NCBI GenBank assembly: GCA_963921935.1
Contig: OY998175.1
Coordinates: 212,366,655-212,430,654 of the forward strand
From: Galeruca laticollis
Lineage: Eukaryota > Arthropoda > Insecta > Coleoptera > Chrysomelidae
DNA: 64,000 nucleotides
Direction of reading: 5' to 3'
The position numbers were made by a program, and so were the translations under genes. Positions within the stretch are counted from its first letter, which is position 1, and the number at the start of each line of letters is the position of its first letter. Shown piece by piece: positions 42,862-53,588 of the stretch. Under the pieces are notes generated by a model. That model saw only the letters and a list, made by a program, of their open reading frames with translations, did no database searches and was not told the DNA's origin.

Positions 42862-44261
42862 GACTACTAACAAATGGAAAACACCTAAACCCAAATACTA
42901 CTGATGGAATTATAATATGTGGGTTTTGTGGAAATTTCTATGCAAAACAGATTGAATTCCTTTTCCACTTTTCTACAAATCATTGTATGAAACAGAAGAA
43001 ATTACTATATAAAACGAAATTTCACCAAAAACATATAAGTTGCAGAAAAAGTCAAATAACTGACATCACCATTCTCAGAAATCTTGATGAAGATGTAAAA
43101 AATGAAATTGAAATAGTTGAACATGATTTAAAAGCAGTGTTGCAGGATATCGGATTCACTGATAATTTCAAGTTGAGTATAGATGGTCAGAAATTGAATA
43201 ATAGTGATTTAAACAGACATTTAAATGTCCATTTGGGTATTCATACAGGAAAAAAACCATTGAAATGTGACATTTGTTTGAAATCATTTTGGCAAAAAGA
43301 AAATTTAAAGAGACATTTGTGTATTCATACAGAAGAAAAGGCATTCAAAGGTGATATTCGTTTGAAATCATTTTCAAGTAGTAGTTACTTAAACTCACAT
43401 TTGGGTACTCATACAGGAGAAACATCATTCAAATGTGATATTTGTTTGAAATCTTTTAAGCAAAAAGTAGATTTAAAAAGACATTTGCATATTCATACAG
43501 GAGAAAAGCCATTCAACTGTAACATTTGTATGAAATCATTTAGGCTAAAAGTAGATTTGAAGAGACATTTGTTTATTCATACAGGAGAAAAGCCATTCAA
43601 ATGTGACATTTGTTTGAAATTGTTTTCAAGAAGTAGTAACTTAAATTCACATTTGCGTACTCACACGGGAGAAAAACCATTTAAATGTGAAATTTGTTTG
43701 AAATCATTTTCAAGCAGTAGTTACTGGAATTCACATTTGCGTACTCATACAGGAGAAAATCCATTTAAATGTGAAATTTGTTTGAAATCGTTTGCAAGTA
43801 GTAGTTACTTGAATTCACATTTCCGTATTCATACAGGGGAAAATCCATTCAAATGTGACTTTTGTTTGAAATCATTTTCAAGTAGTAGTAACTTAAATTC
43901 ACATGTACGTACTCACACAGGTGAAAAGCCAATCAAATGTGACATTTGTTTGAAATCATTTCCGCGAAAAGAAAAATTTAAAACACATTTGCTTATTCAT
44001 ACAGGAGAAAAGCCATTAAAATGTCACATTTGTTTGAAATCGTTTTCAAGCAGTTGTTACTTAAATTCACATTTGCGTACTCATACAGGAGAAAAATCAT
44101 TTGAATGTGATATTTGTTTGAAATCATATAAGTATAAAGTAGATTTAAAAAGACATTTCCTTATTCATACTGGAGAAAAGCCATTCAAATGTGACATTTG
44201 TTTGAAGTCGTTTTCACGAAAAGGCTATTTAAAGAAACATATCCACAGTCATACTGGATAA
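42862..44261 (+). CDS. C2H2 zinc-finger gene, second exon (12-unit finger array)
   Basis: Spliced from 40368 in phase 1; stop TAA at 44259-44261. Upstream codons back to 42669 are open but are intron. The exon starts with the same linker and atypical N-terminal finger as the left paralogue (CGFCGNFYAKQIEFLFH), an acidic spacer (RNLDEDVKNEIEIVEHDLKA), then twelve 28-residue finger units. Eleven have both Cys pairs; the second (FKGDIRLKSF) has lost both Cys and should not bind zinc. Helices fall into a VDLKRH type and an SSYLNSH type, different from those of the left gene, so the DNA targets should differ. Linkers are mostly HTGEKP, with ENP, EKS or ETS variants. The last finger ends directly at the stop. 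Nuclear DNA-binding regulator by family; function unknown. Confidence 0.88.
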
Positions 44262-44489
44262 AGGCTATTCAAATCATTTGTTTGAAAACTTTTCACGCTT
44301 TGGAAGTAAAAATTATTCAGAAAAGAGTTTGTAAACATATACAGAAAAAAAACATTCAATAGATATAAATAATAACTTCAAAAAGGTACCAATTGAAGGA
44401 TTCTCAAACTTTTAATACATCATATTGATACTGATGAATTAATAATTCTTATATCTCTTACCTTTTCATTTTAATGAAATGAACGTTAA

Positions 44490-44490
<1 letters not shown>

Positions 44491-44543
<53 letters not shown>

Positions 44544-44559
44544 ATATGTATGTATGTAT
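44491..44559. repeat. Compound (TA)n-(TG)n microsatellite
   Basis: TA units followed by TG and then TATG units. Confidence 0.95.
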
Positions 44560-45006
44560 TGTTATGTTTTCTAATATAAATTAATGCAAGTAGCTTAGTA
44601 TTATTATAATTTAATAATTATTATTATGTGTTAGACAATATGATGAATCATAATGTAAAATACTTTAAAAGAATTCTCAAAACAGAATATTGTTTTCAGT
44701 TTTCAGAAGATACACCTTGATGAGGTTAATGTCATAAATATGATAACTGTCAGATGAGATAAAAACCTCCAATTTTATATAATGTACAAGTTAATAAAAA
44801 GGCTCAATATTCGAAATTACAAAATAAGTAAGAAAGCTACGAATAAATTATGATATTTGATTGGTTCAAAAAACCTTTTCCTTGGAATTAAGAAACAAAG
44901 AAAAATTTTGTTGAAAAGAATTGAAAGTGCGTACGATTTGAGATGATCAAGTGGAATGATGTAAATTTTGCTCCGCAAATTCAGTAAAACATTAATAATC
45001 ATTACA

Positions 45007-45017
45007 ATATATACATA

Positions 45018-45051
<34 letters not shown>
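45007..45051. repeat. (TA)n microsatellite
   Basis: About 15 uninterrupted TA units (from 45023) preceded by mixed TATAC units. Confidence 0.9.
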
Positions 45052-45054
<3 letters not shown>

Positions 45055-45334
45055 TGACCCACTTAAGATCGCAACACCCATTTATAACGTTTAATTGACA
45101 TTTTATTAACTTAAAATTTTGGTGGTTTAAAAAGGTCGGTAAGAGAACTATTTTCACCTATTAACATTTTATTAATGTCAGTAGCGTTCATTTTTAGGGG
45201 GCTTCAAAACGTCGATTTTTCAAAAAAAGTTTTTAGCGATTTTTTTATTGGATTTTCGGTTCCCTCACTGTAAAGAGTATCCCTTGAAACCCCTAAATCC
45301 AAATTTTGAGTATTGTCACTTCACCGGTGTCTGA

Positions 45335-46053
45335 GATGTAAGTCGCCAAAAATTGTTTTTTTGATTTTTGAACGGCCCTGCATACACGGTAGTCGATGTT
45401 TTATGAACTCCACATTTTGATGTTCAGTAAAAAACTATTAGTTGAGTAGTTGACCGTATCAATATTTGATTTTATGTTATTTAGCGTACGTCTATAGGGG
45501 ACTTGAAAATCATGTTTAAAAAATTCTGTAGGACCAAATACATTTATTTAGGATTAAATGAATAAATAAAATTTTTATGAAATTACAACTACACCCATTT
45601 AAAAATAACCAAACACTAAATAAACAAAAATTAACTTAAATAGAGGTGGCTTCTACCAAACCTCCATTAAGTTCAATACATTTGTCATATCGTTTCCTTA
45701 TGTTCTCCACTGCATTCCTTATCTGTTGGGGTGTGATTTCTACACAAGCTCGACATATTTATTCATTTAGTGTTTGGTTATTTTTAAATTGGTGTAGTTG
45801 AAATTTCATAAAAATTTTGTTAATTTATTTAATCCTAAATAAATGTAATTGGTCCTACAGGATTTTTTTAAACACGAATTTTTGAAGTCCCCTATAGACG
45901 TACGGTACTGACCAATAAACAAATATTTACAAGGGCAACCATTCAACTAATTATTTTTTACTGAACACCAAAATGTGGAGTTCATAAAACGTCGACTACC
46001 GTGTATACAGGGTCGTTCAAAATAAAAAAAAACAATTTTTGACGACTTACATC
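45335..46053. mobile_element. Palindromic element with arms of about 290 bp
   Basis: Left arm 45335-45625 starts gatgtaagtcg-caaaaattg; right arm about 45763-46053 ends with its complement. Inner paired words: 'gtagtcgatgttttatgaac', 'gtacgtctataggggact', 'taggattaaat', 'ttaaaaataaccaaacact'. The arms differ by scattered substitutions and small indels. The loop (45626-45762) contains the end of a transposase gene. Fits a deletion derivative of a Tc1/mariner-type element with long inverted repeats. Confidence 0.8.
45632..45748 (-). pseudogene. C-terminal end of a Tc1/mariner-like transposase in the loop
   Basis: Minus strand, 38 codons and a TAA: the peptide begins RACVEITPQQIRNAVENI, then KRYDKCIELNGG, and ends LVEATSI. 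The pattern ITPQ-(x)-IRNAV-(x)-RYDKCIELNGG is the usual end of mariner/Tc1-type transposases. The rest of the gene is deleted. The open frame has no stop inside, so the loss may be fairly recent. Confidence 0.65.
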
Positions 46054-46406
46054 TTTTGTTTACAAAAAGCCAAGCTTTCATGTCTTTTTGACACTTCTTC
46101 AGGGCACTACAATATACAATATTCAAATATAAAATGATTTAAAATAAATATAAGTACTTACATGTAAAAATTAAGTAAATTTTAGACAAATAGTTATTAT
46201 AAAGTTATAAATGTAAGATTTTTAAGATTAATATAATATAAATGGTGACATACTTCACATAGACAAATCAATATATAATTTTGTTTTTTTGTTTCGCAAT
46301 TATTTCCATATTTTAGGTTATTTTATGTTGAATGAAGTTTGGAGAAAATTTTAGGTTAGATTATAACCTGAGAAAATGACTTTGACAAATAATTTATTGG
46401 ACATTT
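46054..46406 (-). other. 3' noncoding end of a second Penelope-like element, with hammerhead-like motif
   Basis: Downstream (minus strand) of the GIY-YIG fragment at 46407-46805. At 46068-46106, read on the minus strand, occurs CTGAAGA, then a hairpin GTGTC-AAAAA-GACAT, then GAAAGCTTGG. CTGAAGA fits the CUGANGA box of hammerhead ribozymes, and GAAA follows stem II as expected. Penelope-like elements are known to carry hammerhead motifs in their terminal repeats. A similar layout with a different hairpin is present in the Penelope copies at 50.8-57.1 kb. Confidence 0.5.
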
Positions 46407-46805
46407 TCACATTAATGAAAATGAATCTATTCTTTTCATGAAATAAGCATACAAATATTGAAAATTATCTATTTGGTCTGTAGTTAAGAGGTAGCTATAA
46501 ATATTGCTAAGATTTTCAATGTCACTTTTCGTGTTCATATTATTATTAGCCTTGTTAATTTCTACCATTTCAAGAAAATATCTCTTAGAAATATTTTGTT
46601 CAGTGTGTAGGACTTTCGTTTCTTCAAATAACATTTTATGGCCTGTTTCGATGGAATGTTGTGTTAATACACATGATTTTTTGTTGAGTTTTATATCACT
46701 TTTATGAGATGTGATTCGTTTATTCAGATTTCTAGAGCTTGTACCGATGTAGTTAAGATCACAGTTATTGCATTTTATTTCATAGGCCACATTTGATTTC
46801 TTCAA
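46407..46805 (-). pseudogene. Penelope-like element, GIY-YIG endonuclease fragment
   Basis: Minus strand, 132 residues open. Motifs: VAYEIKCNNCDLNYIGTS (the GIY-YIG region with its Cys pair), RNLNKRITSHKSD (the Arg-containing helix) and the C-terminal ILHTEQN-like and YFLEMVEI blocks typical of the end of Penelope proteins. Upstream on the minus strand (46806-47015) a further short stretch continues in broken frames (ISKMSKQLEI-like). It differs clearly from the Penelope copies at 50.7-59.5 kb (about half the residues by eye), so it is another family. The endonuclease of this family cuts the target for element integration. Confidence 0.7.
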
Positions 46806-47039
46806 GTCAGGTGGAATCTTTAAATTTACTGTTTAAATTTCCAATTGTTTTGACATTTTTTGTGTTATCTTTATATTAGTTTCATTTTTGAATAGTTTTA
46901 TTATGTTTGTGGATAAATTTTCAATATTTGGAATTGATACGTACCTAATTAATATTTTCAATATTTTTGTTCCTATCTGTTTGATTGGTAGAAATATTAT
47001 TATGAAAGCTTCCATTTTTAGATACTAAAATAATCCGTA

Positions 47040-47145
47040 GAAACGACAACATTTTGATTACCGCTTGGTATACAAAACCAACAAATTCCGGAAGGTATAT
47101 AAACTATCATTCTTTTCACACCAAAAAAATGAAAATAAATATGTA
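47040..47145 (+). pseudogene. Penelope-like reverse transcriptase scrap (opposite strand)
   Basis: Plus strand: RNDNILITAWYTKP followed by TNSGRYINYHSFHTKK. This matches the post-catalytic RT block also seen in the intact Penelope copy (WYRKPINSGR, near 58880). It lies on the opposite strand to the GIY-YIG fragment 250 bp away, so the two pieces come from an inversion or from two elements. Confidence 0.6.
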
Positions 47146-47860
47146 GTGGTTACTTAGTAAGTGTCCCTCGTATACTTGACGTTTACCATAAAGGCATATT
47201 ATCATTGAGGAAACCACTTACTTAGCAACCTGTATTCGGGAATAGAATAAACAACATCACATTTATAAAAATCACTGGGTTCAAGTTTTAATACGTTAAA
47301 ATACACAATTATAAATATATCGATCGACTTAGTCAAAGTATAAATAACAATAATTCCATCCTGGTTCGTTCACTCTTATTTTATAGGAAACGTAGTTATG
47401 TTTAAAAACATGTCTGACCTCCGTCTATAAGTTGTACATGTTTGTTTATACATTAACAGAAACGTGCCTCCATTGATAATTGACATTAACCGTTTCAGAG
47501 CAATGGTCGCTAAATACTATAATTAATATTAACCTAAATTTAAATCTTATTTCTAAGCTAATGTCTTTTTTCCAGTACTGTATTTTAAGGATCACTACAT
47601 CATCCCCTCTTGGAAGAGAAAAATTAAATCATTTTAGTTTTTCGATATCACTTATACCTATAACTGTTTTAAATGAATGTTTTTGTTTTGTCTTTGTTTA
47701 CTAAACACTACTTGTTCGTTTATCAATACACTTCACTTATTTACAAATGTTTCCGTTTTTTGTATATAAACAATCGATTCTTATGAACAATTTGTTGTTT
47801 TTTGTCTGGAGATGTAATCTCGCAATTTACCCCCTTAATTCCCGTTATTTTAAACGGCCT
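47146..47860. other. Noncoding stretch, possibly the LTR of the minus-strand Gypsy element
   Basis: Lies downstream of the Gypsy integrase on the minus strand. A purine-rich tract (aattaaggggg on the minus strand, near 47830-47840) could be its polypurine tract, with an LTR to the left. No TG...CA pair or second copy could be confirmed in the window. Confidence 0.35.
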
Positions 47861-47869
47861 AGATAATGT

Positions 47870-49018
47870 GGATCAAATTTATTTCTCCCTTCATTTTTTA
47901 AAATAACTAATTCCCCTATTTCAAAATTTACAGGTGAAGAATCATTTTCGCTATTATTAACTCTACTTAATTTATTAAAAACTGTCTGGCCCTTTCGTTA
48001 GCGTATTGTAATGTGTAATTTAATTCTTTATTATATCTCTCAAAATTGTAACACAGTTCAATTCTGGCAAATTGGGTTTTCTCCCGTATAATAACTCAAA
48101 AGGAGTGTATCCGTGATACGTACTTGGTGTTGTATTATAGCAATATGCGAACATTCTTACAAACTCACACCTGTTATCCCTAGAATCTTTGATAAAATGT
48201 CTTATATATTCGTTAAATGTCCTATGTAATCTTTCACAACTGCCTATTGCTTCGTGATGGTACGCTGTTGAAAAATTATGTTTTATATTTAATAGTTCCG
48301 CTAGATTCTTCATTATTTCGTTCTTATATTCCGTCCCTTGATCTGTGCTTATCTCCTTCATCAATCCGTAATTCGGTATAAAGTTGTCGAAAATTGCTTT
48401 TGCTATTGTGTGTGCTTCTTTATTCTGAACCGGTATCATTACTGCGTATTTAGTTAATTCGCATAATATTGTAATGCAACAACGATTTCCGTTGTTACTC
48501 TCTACAAACGGACCTATTGTGTCTATGTAAATAATATCAAAAGGTTTTATAGATGTATCTGTGATAACAAATTTCTCTTTGTGATTAGGCTTTGCTTTAT
48601 TCACTTGACATTTATGACAATTTTTTACATACTTCCTTACGTCTTTCTCCATGTTTTTCCACTTGAAATTTGCTCTTAGTTTCTTTAATAACCTATTATT
48701 TCCTACATGTCCTCCAAACATTGGATCATTGTGGTATCTTTCTAATATCTTTTGGATCTCTTCTTTTTGCTGTACCGTTTTTGGTACTTCGCATATACAT
48801 ACTTGAATACTTTTTAACCTTTGATTTCCTACTTCTATAAATTCTTCTACTGTGCACTTTTTAAATATATCATCATTTGTATATATTTTCATTCTTTTTA
48901 CTTCATTTCTTACCGCAAGCTCTTCAAGCTTTTCCAACGTTCGTCCTAGGTCGAAGTTGTGTAATCCGGTATTTAAGGCTTCACTAAATTTCAATTTATT
49001 TTTGATGCGGATGCTCAT
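47870..49018 (-). pseudogene. Gypsy integrase (HHCC, DDE core, C-terminal module)
   Basis: Open from 49018 to about 48020 on the minus strand, then continuing after a shift to about 47850. Motifs: H-H pair in RYHNDPMFGGHVGNN, CHKCQ pair (together the HHCC zinc finger), core Asp in IIYIDTIGPF, Asp in EISTDQGTEYKN, Glu in AIGSCERLHRT, then GYTPFELLYGRKPN. After LRDII-KN a frameshift is followed by ELNYTLQYANERARQ and a stretch reading EIGELVILKNEG, RNKFDPHYLGR, the usual C-terminal module. One stop and one or two shifts near 48020-47990. The upstream half (TLEKLEELAVRNEVK) links to the RNase H frame. Confidence 0.8.
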
Positions 49019-49048
49019 CCTAAGTGAGATACGGTTATTTTCAAAGTG

Positions 49049-49822
49049 TTAAATTGGTAATTTATGTGCCTCAAGGTTATTTAAAACTTTTACTACTGCA
49101 GGTTTTTGTATTCTTACTTCCTTTGTTTCTACTTTATTCCTTTGATCTTTTTCTGTTTGAGCGTTTTCTTTTTGCGTTTGTGCTCTTGTGATTGCCAAGA
49201 CATGTGAACTATTTATGTATAAATCCTTAAGTTCTTCTATGGATATTCTCGATATGCTATCCGCGTAGTTCGCTATACCTTTAACATACTGTATTTCAAA
49301 ATCATATTCTTCCAAATCGATTCTTATTTTCGTTAGTTTCGACGTCGGATCTTTCATTGCAAATAAATGCGTTAGTGGCTTATGATCTGTTTTTACTATG
49401 AAATGTGGTGAACCATATAAATAACACTTAAAATGATTGATTCCCCAATGAATTGCTAATAACTCTTTTATGATGGTGGGCTTGTTAAGCTCGCTTTTCT
49501 TGAAACTGCGTGATGCGAATGCGATGGGTAGGTCAATCCCTTCGTAATTTTGACTTAGAATTGCTGAACATGCGCTATTCGAAGCGTCTGTAGTTAATAT
49601 GAATTGTCTATTAAAGTCTGGATATTTTAAAATTGGCGGATTGATTTTTGCATTTTTTAAGACCTGAAATGAGTTTTCGCACTCTTGTGACCATTCGAAT
49701 TTTACGTTCTTCCTAGCTAACCTATTTAAAGGAATACATATTTCTGCAAAATTTTGAATGAACCTTCGATAGTAATTGCAAAATGCAACAAATCTTTTGA
49801 CTTCGTTGGCATTTTTTGGCAC
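49049..49822 (-). pseudogene. Gypsy RNase H and connection region
   Basis: Minus strand, 257 residues open. Starts with PKNANEVKRFVAFCNYYRRF, the tether between RT and RNase H, then FQVLKNAKINPPILKYPD, the RNase H catalytic block ILTTDASNSACSAIL, and HFIVKTDHKPLTHLF, ending with YADSISRI. The frame stops at 49049 with only a 30-bp gap to the integrase frame at 49018, so a single indel probably separates them. Confidence 0.8.
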
Positions 49823-49853
49823 TGGGTAATGCTGAATGACTGAGTATTTTGCT

Positions 49854-50677
49854 TTATCTGGTGAAACACCATCCTTTGATAAATTGTGACCTAAATATGC
49901 CTCGCCTGAAGAATTGGCATTTTTGTGGATTTAATTTTAAATTAAATTTACGACATGCGTCGAACACTTGTCTGAGATTGGCTAAGTGATGATTCTCTGA
50001 AATTCCTATCACAGCTATATCGTCCATATAAAGAAATGCTTTTTCCGGCGTGAGGCCTGAGAATGCTATTGACATCATTTGTGAAAAACTATTAGGGCTT
50101 AAGTTTAACCCAAAAGGTAGTCTTGTGAATTGAAATGAGCCTTTTTCGGTACTGAACGAAGTGTATTTCCTAGAAGATTGTTCTAAAGGTATTTGATGAA
50201 AACCTGACATAAGATCTAAAACTGAAAACCATTTTGCTCTTCCTAATTGATCTAAAATTGCATCTATACGTGGTAAAGGAAATTTGTCTGTGACTATTTT
50301 CTTATTTAGCTGTCTAAAATCTATACAGTCTCCACGCCTTATCTTGATTCGTCGACTTCTTTGGTACTAATAATACTGGACTATTATAATCTGATACTGA
50401 GGGTTCAATTATTCCCTGTGTTATAAGTTTTTCTACTTGGCTATTTAATTCTGTTGATTGTGAATGTGGTGTGCGATAGTTTTTTATGTATATCGGTGTA
50501 TCATCTTTTACTGATATCCTTTGTTCGTAAAAATTATTGTGCGTTAGTATATCGTTCTTCAAAGCGAATATATCCTCGTAATTTTCACACAGTTTCGTTA
50601 AATCGTTTCTTACATATTCCGGTACTTCTAAGTTTAATGCTTTCCTTAATTCTTTCATTATATTACTACTATCAGTC

Positions 50678-50682
<5 letters not shown>
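49854..50682 (-). pseudogene. Gypsy reverse transcriptase (two pieces)
   Basis: Minus strand. The first piece (50682-50314) reads LNLEVPEYVRNDL, YEDIFALKND, VEKLITQGIIEPS, NSPVLLVPKKS, then shifts in the first RT block (the NQDKAWR segment); the second (to 49854) reads MSGFHQIPLE, GSFQFTRLPFGLNLSPN and the catalytic FLYMDDIAVIG, then FNLKLNPQKCQFFR and a shift near 49905. Between them about 100 bp (50211-50313) still encode the RT block with the first catalytic Asp in a third frame. An open frame that runs from 50826 through the TA tract into this gene is an artefact of the Penelope insertion. Confidence 0.8.

Positions 50683-50740
<58 letters not shown>
50683..50740. repeat. (TA)n microsatellite between Gypsy and Penelope
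   Basis: 29 TA units exactly at the boundary between the truncated Gypsy pol and the terminal repeat of the first Penelope unit. Confidence 0.95.
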
Positions 50741-50742
<2 letters not shown>

Positions 50743-53588
50743 GGATATTTTTGTGGGGATGTGGCAATAAGACTCCAGAGTAAATTCTTTTAGATATTTA
50801 TTCCCGAGCTTTCGAATGATTTTCATTCATTATCAAGGGCTATAAATAATTGGTCAATGTTATCATTAATAATAATTAAATGAAATAATGAATACTTACA
50901 TAAAATCTATAGCGACTTTTGGAATAGTTGTAAATTTTTATAATAAACTCTTTTAAACATAATTCAATGAAAAACTCAAAAAACAATATGACAATAAACA
51001 AAATATTTGATCTTGAACTACTACAATTTTTATTTTTTTAAACATAAAATTAAAGATTGTTATGAATCTTCTGTTCTTTTTTCATAATCTAAAAGATATG
51101 CATAGATAACACTAAGGTTATTTAAATCTGTTTTTTTATTTATTACATAATTTTGTTCTGCAATATATGTTGTTTCCAAAAAAAGGCGTTTTCTATAATT
51201 ACTTTCTATTGCTAAGACTTTGGCAGATTGATAATCCATAGAATGGCCTTCATAAAACACGTGTTCCGCTAAAGCACATCTATCAGGATATAATCTACTG
51301 TCACTTTTATGAGAGGCAATTCGATTGGTTAGCGATCTTTTACTGTGACCAATGTATTTCTTATTACAGATATTGCAAGGAATCTCATAAACTATATTAG
51401 TTAATTTAGTAGTAGGAGTCTTGTCTTTGATCTTACTGAAAATTGATTTTATTGTAACACATTGTTTATTCGCAATTTTGATATTATGTGGTTTGAATAC
51501 TCCAGAAATTTTAGGTGTGATAGATTTTATATATGGAAATGAAATATGAGTTGGAGATGTAATATTAGTAGTTAAAATGTCACTGTTTTCTTCGTTTCGT
51601 ATTATGTCAACAGTAATGTCATTTATATTGTCAGAAGTATTATATAAAACATGTTTCAAAAGATATGAAGGATATGAGTTATTATAGAAAAGTTTGTAGA
51701 GTATTTTTAGATTTTTATCGTGAAATATTGGATTGGAAATTTTTAGGACTCTGGTTTTCATCTGTTTAATCAAGTTAATTTTTGTACTACGTCGATGATA
51801 TGAATGGTAATTTATATATCTCCCAGAATTGATAGGTTTCCTATACCAGTCAATCAAGATTCTATTATCATTATTTCTAATAAATTTGGTATCAAGAAAA
51901 GGTAAAGATTGTTCTGTATTTTCCCTTTCCATTGTAAATTGTATATGTGGATCGAAGCTATTGAAGTAAAAGAGTATATTATTTATTTCATCACATGGAA
52001 GAGATAATATTATATCATCTACATATTTTTTGATGAAAAACAAATTAAAGGGTAAAACAGAAATAACATAGTCTAAAATATAATTCATGACATAGTCTGC
52101 TAATATAGGAGATATTGAAGAGCCCATAGGTGTTCCAAAGGTTTGTTGGTAATTTTTGTTATTGTAAGTGAAAAATGTATTATTAAAAATAAATGTAATT
52201 AATTCTAAAAAAGTTTCTTTTCCCAATTTGCAATTTTTACTTATATCATTCCATTTATGTTGAAGAGATGTTAAACATATATTCAAATGGACATTACTAA
52301 ACAGTGATACCACGTCTAAACCTAAAAGAACGTAATTTGATGGTAATAGTAAGTTATTGAATGATTTACTAATTTCAAAGGAGTCTTTAACATAATATTC
52401 ATTGTTATAGTCGTAAGATTTTGTCAATATTTCAGTTAACCAAAGAGTAAGAGGTTCAATTGGAGTATTAATTGATGCTACAATTGGTCTAGCTGATAAT
52501 GTTGGTTTATGAATTTTAGGTAAGCAATAAAATTTTGCGGAAATACCGTTATAAGTAGTTAACTCTTTTTTTGTACTTTCATCAATTAGTTTTTTATTAA
52601 ATAATTTTTTTTATTAGTTTGTTACAATTATTAGTGGTTTTAAGAGTTGGATCATTATTCAGTTCTTTATATGATGAGTTATTATCAATTAATTCATTAC
52701 ATAAATCTAAATAATGTTGTTTTTCCATGATAACTGTGATGTTACCTTTGTCTGATGGTATGACTATTAAATTTGGATTTTCTTTTAGAAATTTTTTTGT
52801 TTTATATAACAGTTCTCGGAATATAGAAGATTTTTTAGGTTCATGAATATAATTAGTTAATATATTTGTTGTTTTAGCAATAACGATATTTCTTTCTTGT
52901 TCGTTTTTTATAAACGATGACATGTAATCAACATTAGCTAATATAGTTTTTATTGAAATGTCCTTGGTAATTATAGGTTCAATGCTGAATTTAGGGCCTA
53001 GTGATAAGAACTGTAATATATCCTTAGGTATCTCTGTATCTGATAGATTTTTAATCCAATTTTCTTGTGTTGATAGAACTGAATTAATTTTTTTCTTGAT
53101 TAGATTATTAAGTTTGTTCTTTTGCTTATTTTGGATTTCAAAGAATAGTTTGTTATAAATAACTTGTTGTCTATTAGAAAAATTTTTAAAAATGAATTCA
53201 TTGGTTGTGTTAATTATTTGATTTTTCAATTCAATAAGATTATTTTCAAGTCTAAATATTGTTTTTTGATTACAAATAATTTCATTATTTAAAAGCTTAT
53301 TTACTAACCTATTGTAGATATGATAACTGTTATTTGCTTCTTGTTCTTGGCGTATGAGTATTTTTTCTAAATGTTTGATGTTATTTTGTAAAAAAGTAGG
53401 AATAATGTTCTTTTTTCTGCATTGTAGGAGGAAGCATCTTCTATTGTATTCTCTCGCCAATTTGAGTTTAACTTTTGACCATGTTTTTAAATTTATTACT
53501 GCGGATCGACCATAAGTTCTTGAAATGGTTTGGTAATACCCCATAATAGTATTTAATTTGAAAAAAGATATTTGCCAACTTATTTGTA
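50741..53588 (-). mobile_element. Penelope-like element, unit A
   Basis: 2848-bp unit, minus strand, with its 3' terminal repeat at 50741-51060 and the 5' end next to the same repeat of unit B (53589). The block beginning atggatatttttgtggggat recurs at 50741, 53589 and 56419, showing head-to-tail tandem units as is typical of Penelope-like elements. Confidence 0.9.
51060..53544 (-). pseudogene. Penelope-like RT / GIY-YIG protein, copy A (one frameshift)
   Basis: Minus strand, start MGYYQTISRTYG at 53544. The N-terminal piece (53544-52597, 315 residues) has the Arg/Lys-rich segment and IVIPSDKGNITVIM. A frameshift in a run of A near 52606-52613 separates it from the C-terminal piece, whose longest Met-initiated part is 52427-51060. 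Motifs there: LLGLDVVSLFSNV (first catalytic Asp), FGTPMGSSISPILADY, KKYVDDIILSLP (YVDD), SLPFLDTKFIRNNDN, WYRKPINSGR, and a C-terminal GIY-YIG endonuclease (VYEIPCNICNKKYIGHSKR, NRIASHKSD). The same frameshift occurs in copy B, but not in copy C. Family role: target-primed reverse transcription with its own nuclease. Confidence 0.9.

Larger units (their letters stand above)
44262..45334. other. Downstream region with microsatellites, no genes recognised
   Basis: 3' flank of the zinc-finger gene. Contains a (TA)n-(TG)n tract at 44491-44559 and a (TA)n tract at 45007-45051, and AT-rich DNA. No supported frame. Confidence 0.55.
47850..50682 (-). mobile_element. Broken Ty3/Gypsy element (pol only), minus strand
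   Basis: RT, RNase H and integrase are present in Gypsy order on the minus strand, in at least four frames. It is truncated at its 5' side at 50682, where a (TA)n tract and then a Penelope terminal repeat begin; gag, protease and the 5' LTR are missing. Unrelated in detail to the element at 8.6-17.5 kb. Confidence 0.85.

Noticed and set aside
50314..50826. Single 170-residue frame starting in Penelope sequence and ending in Gypsy RT
   Set aside because: It crosses the (TA)n tract by chance; the first 29 residues belong to the Penelope terminal region and the rest to Gypsy RT. Treated as two features.
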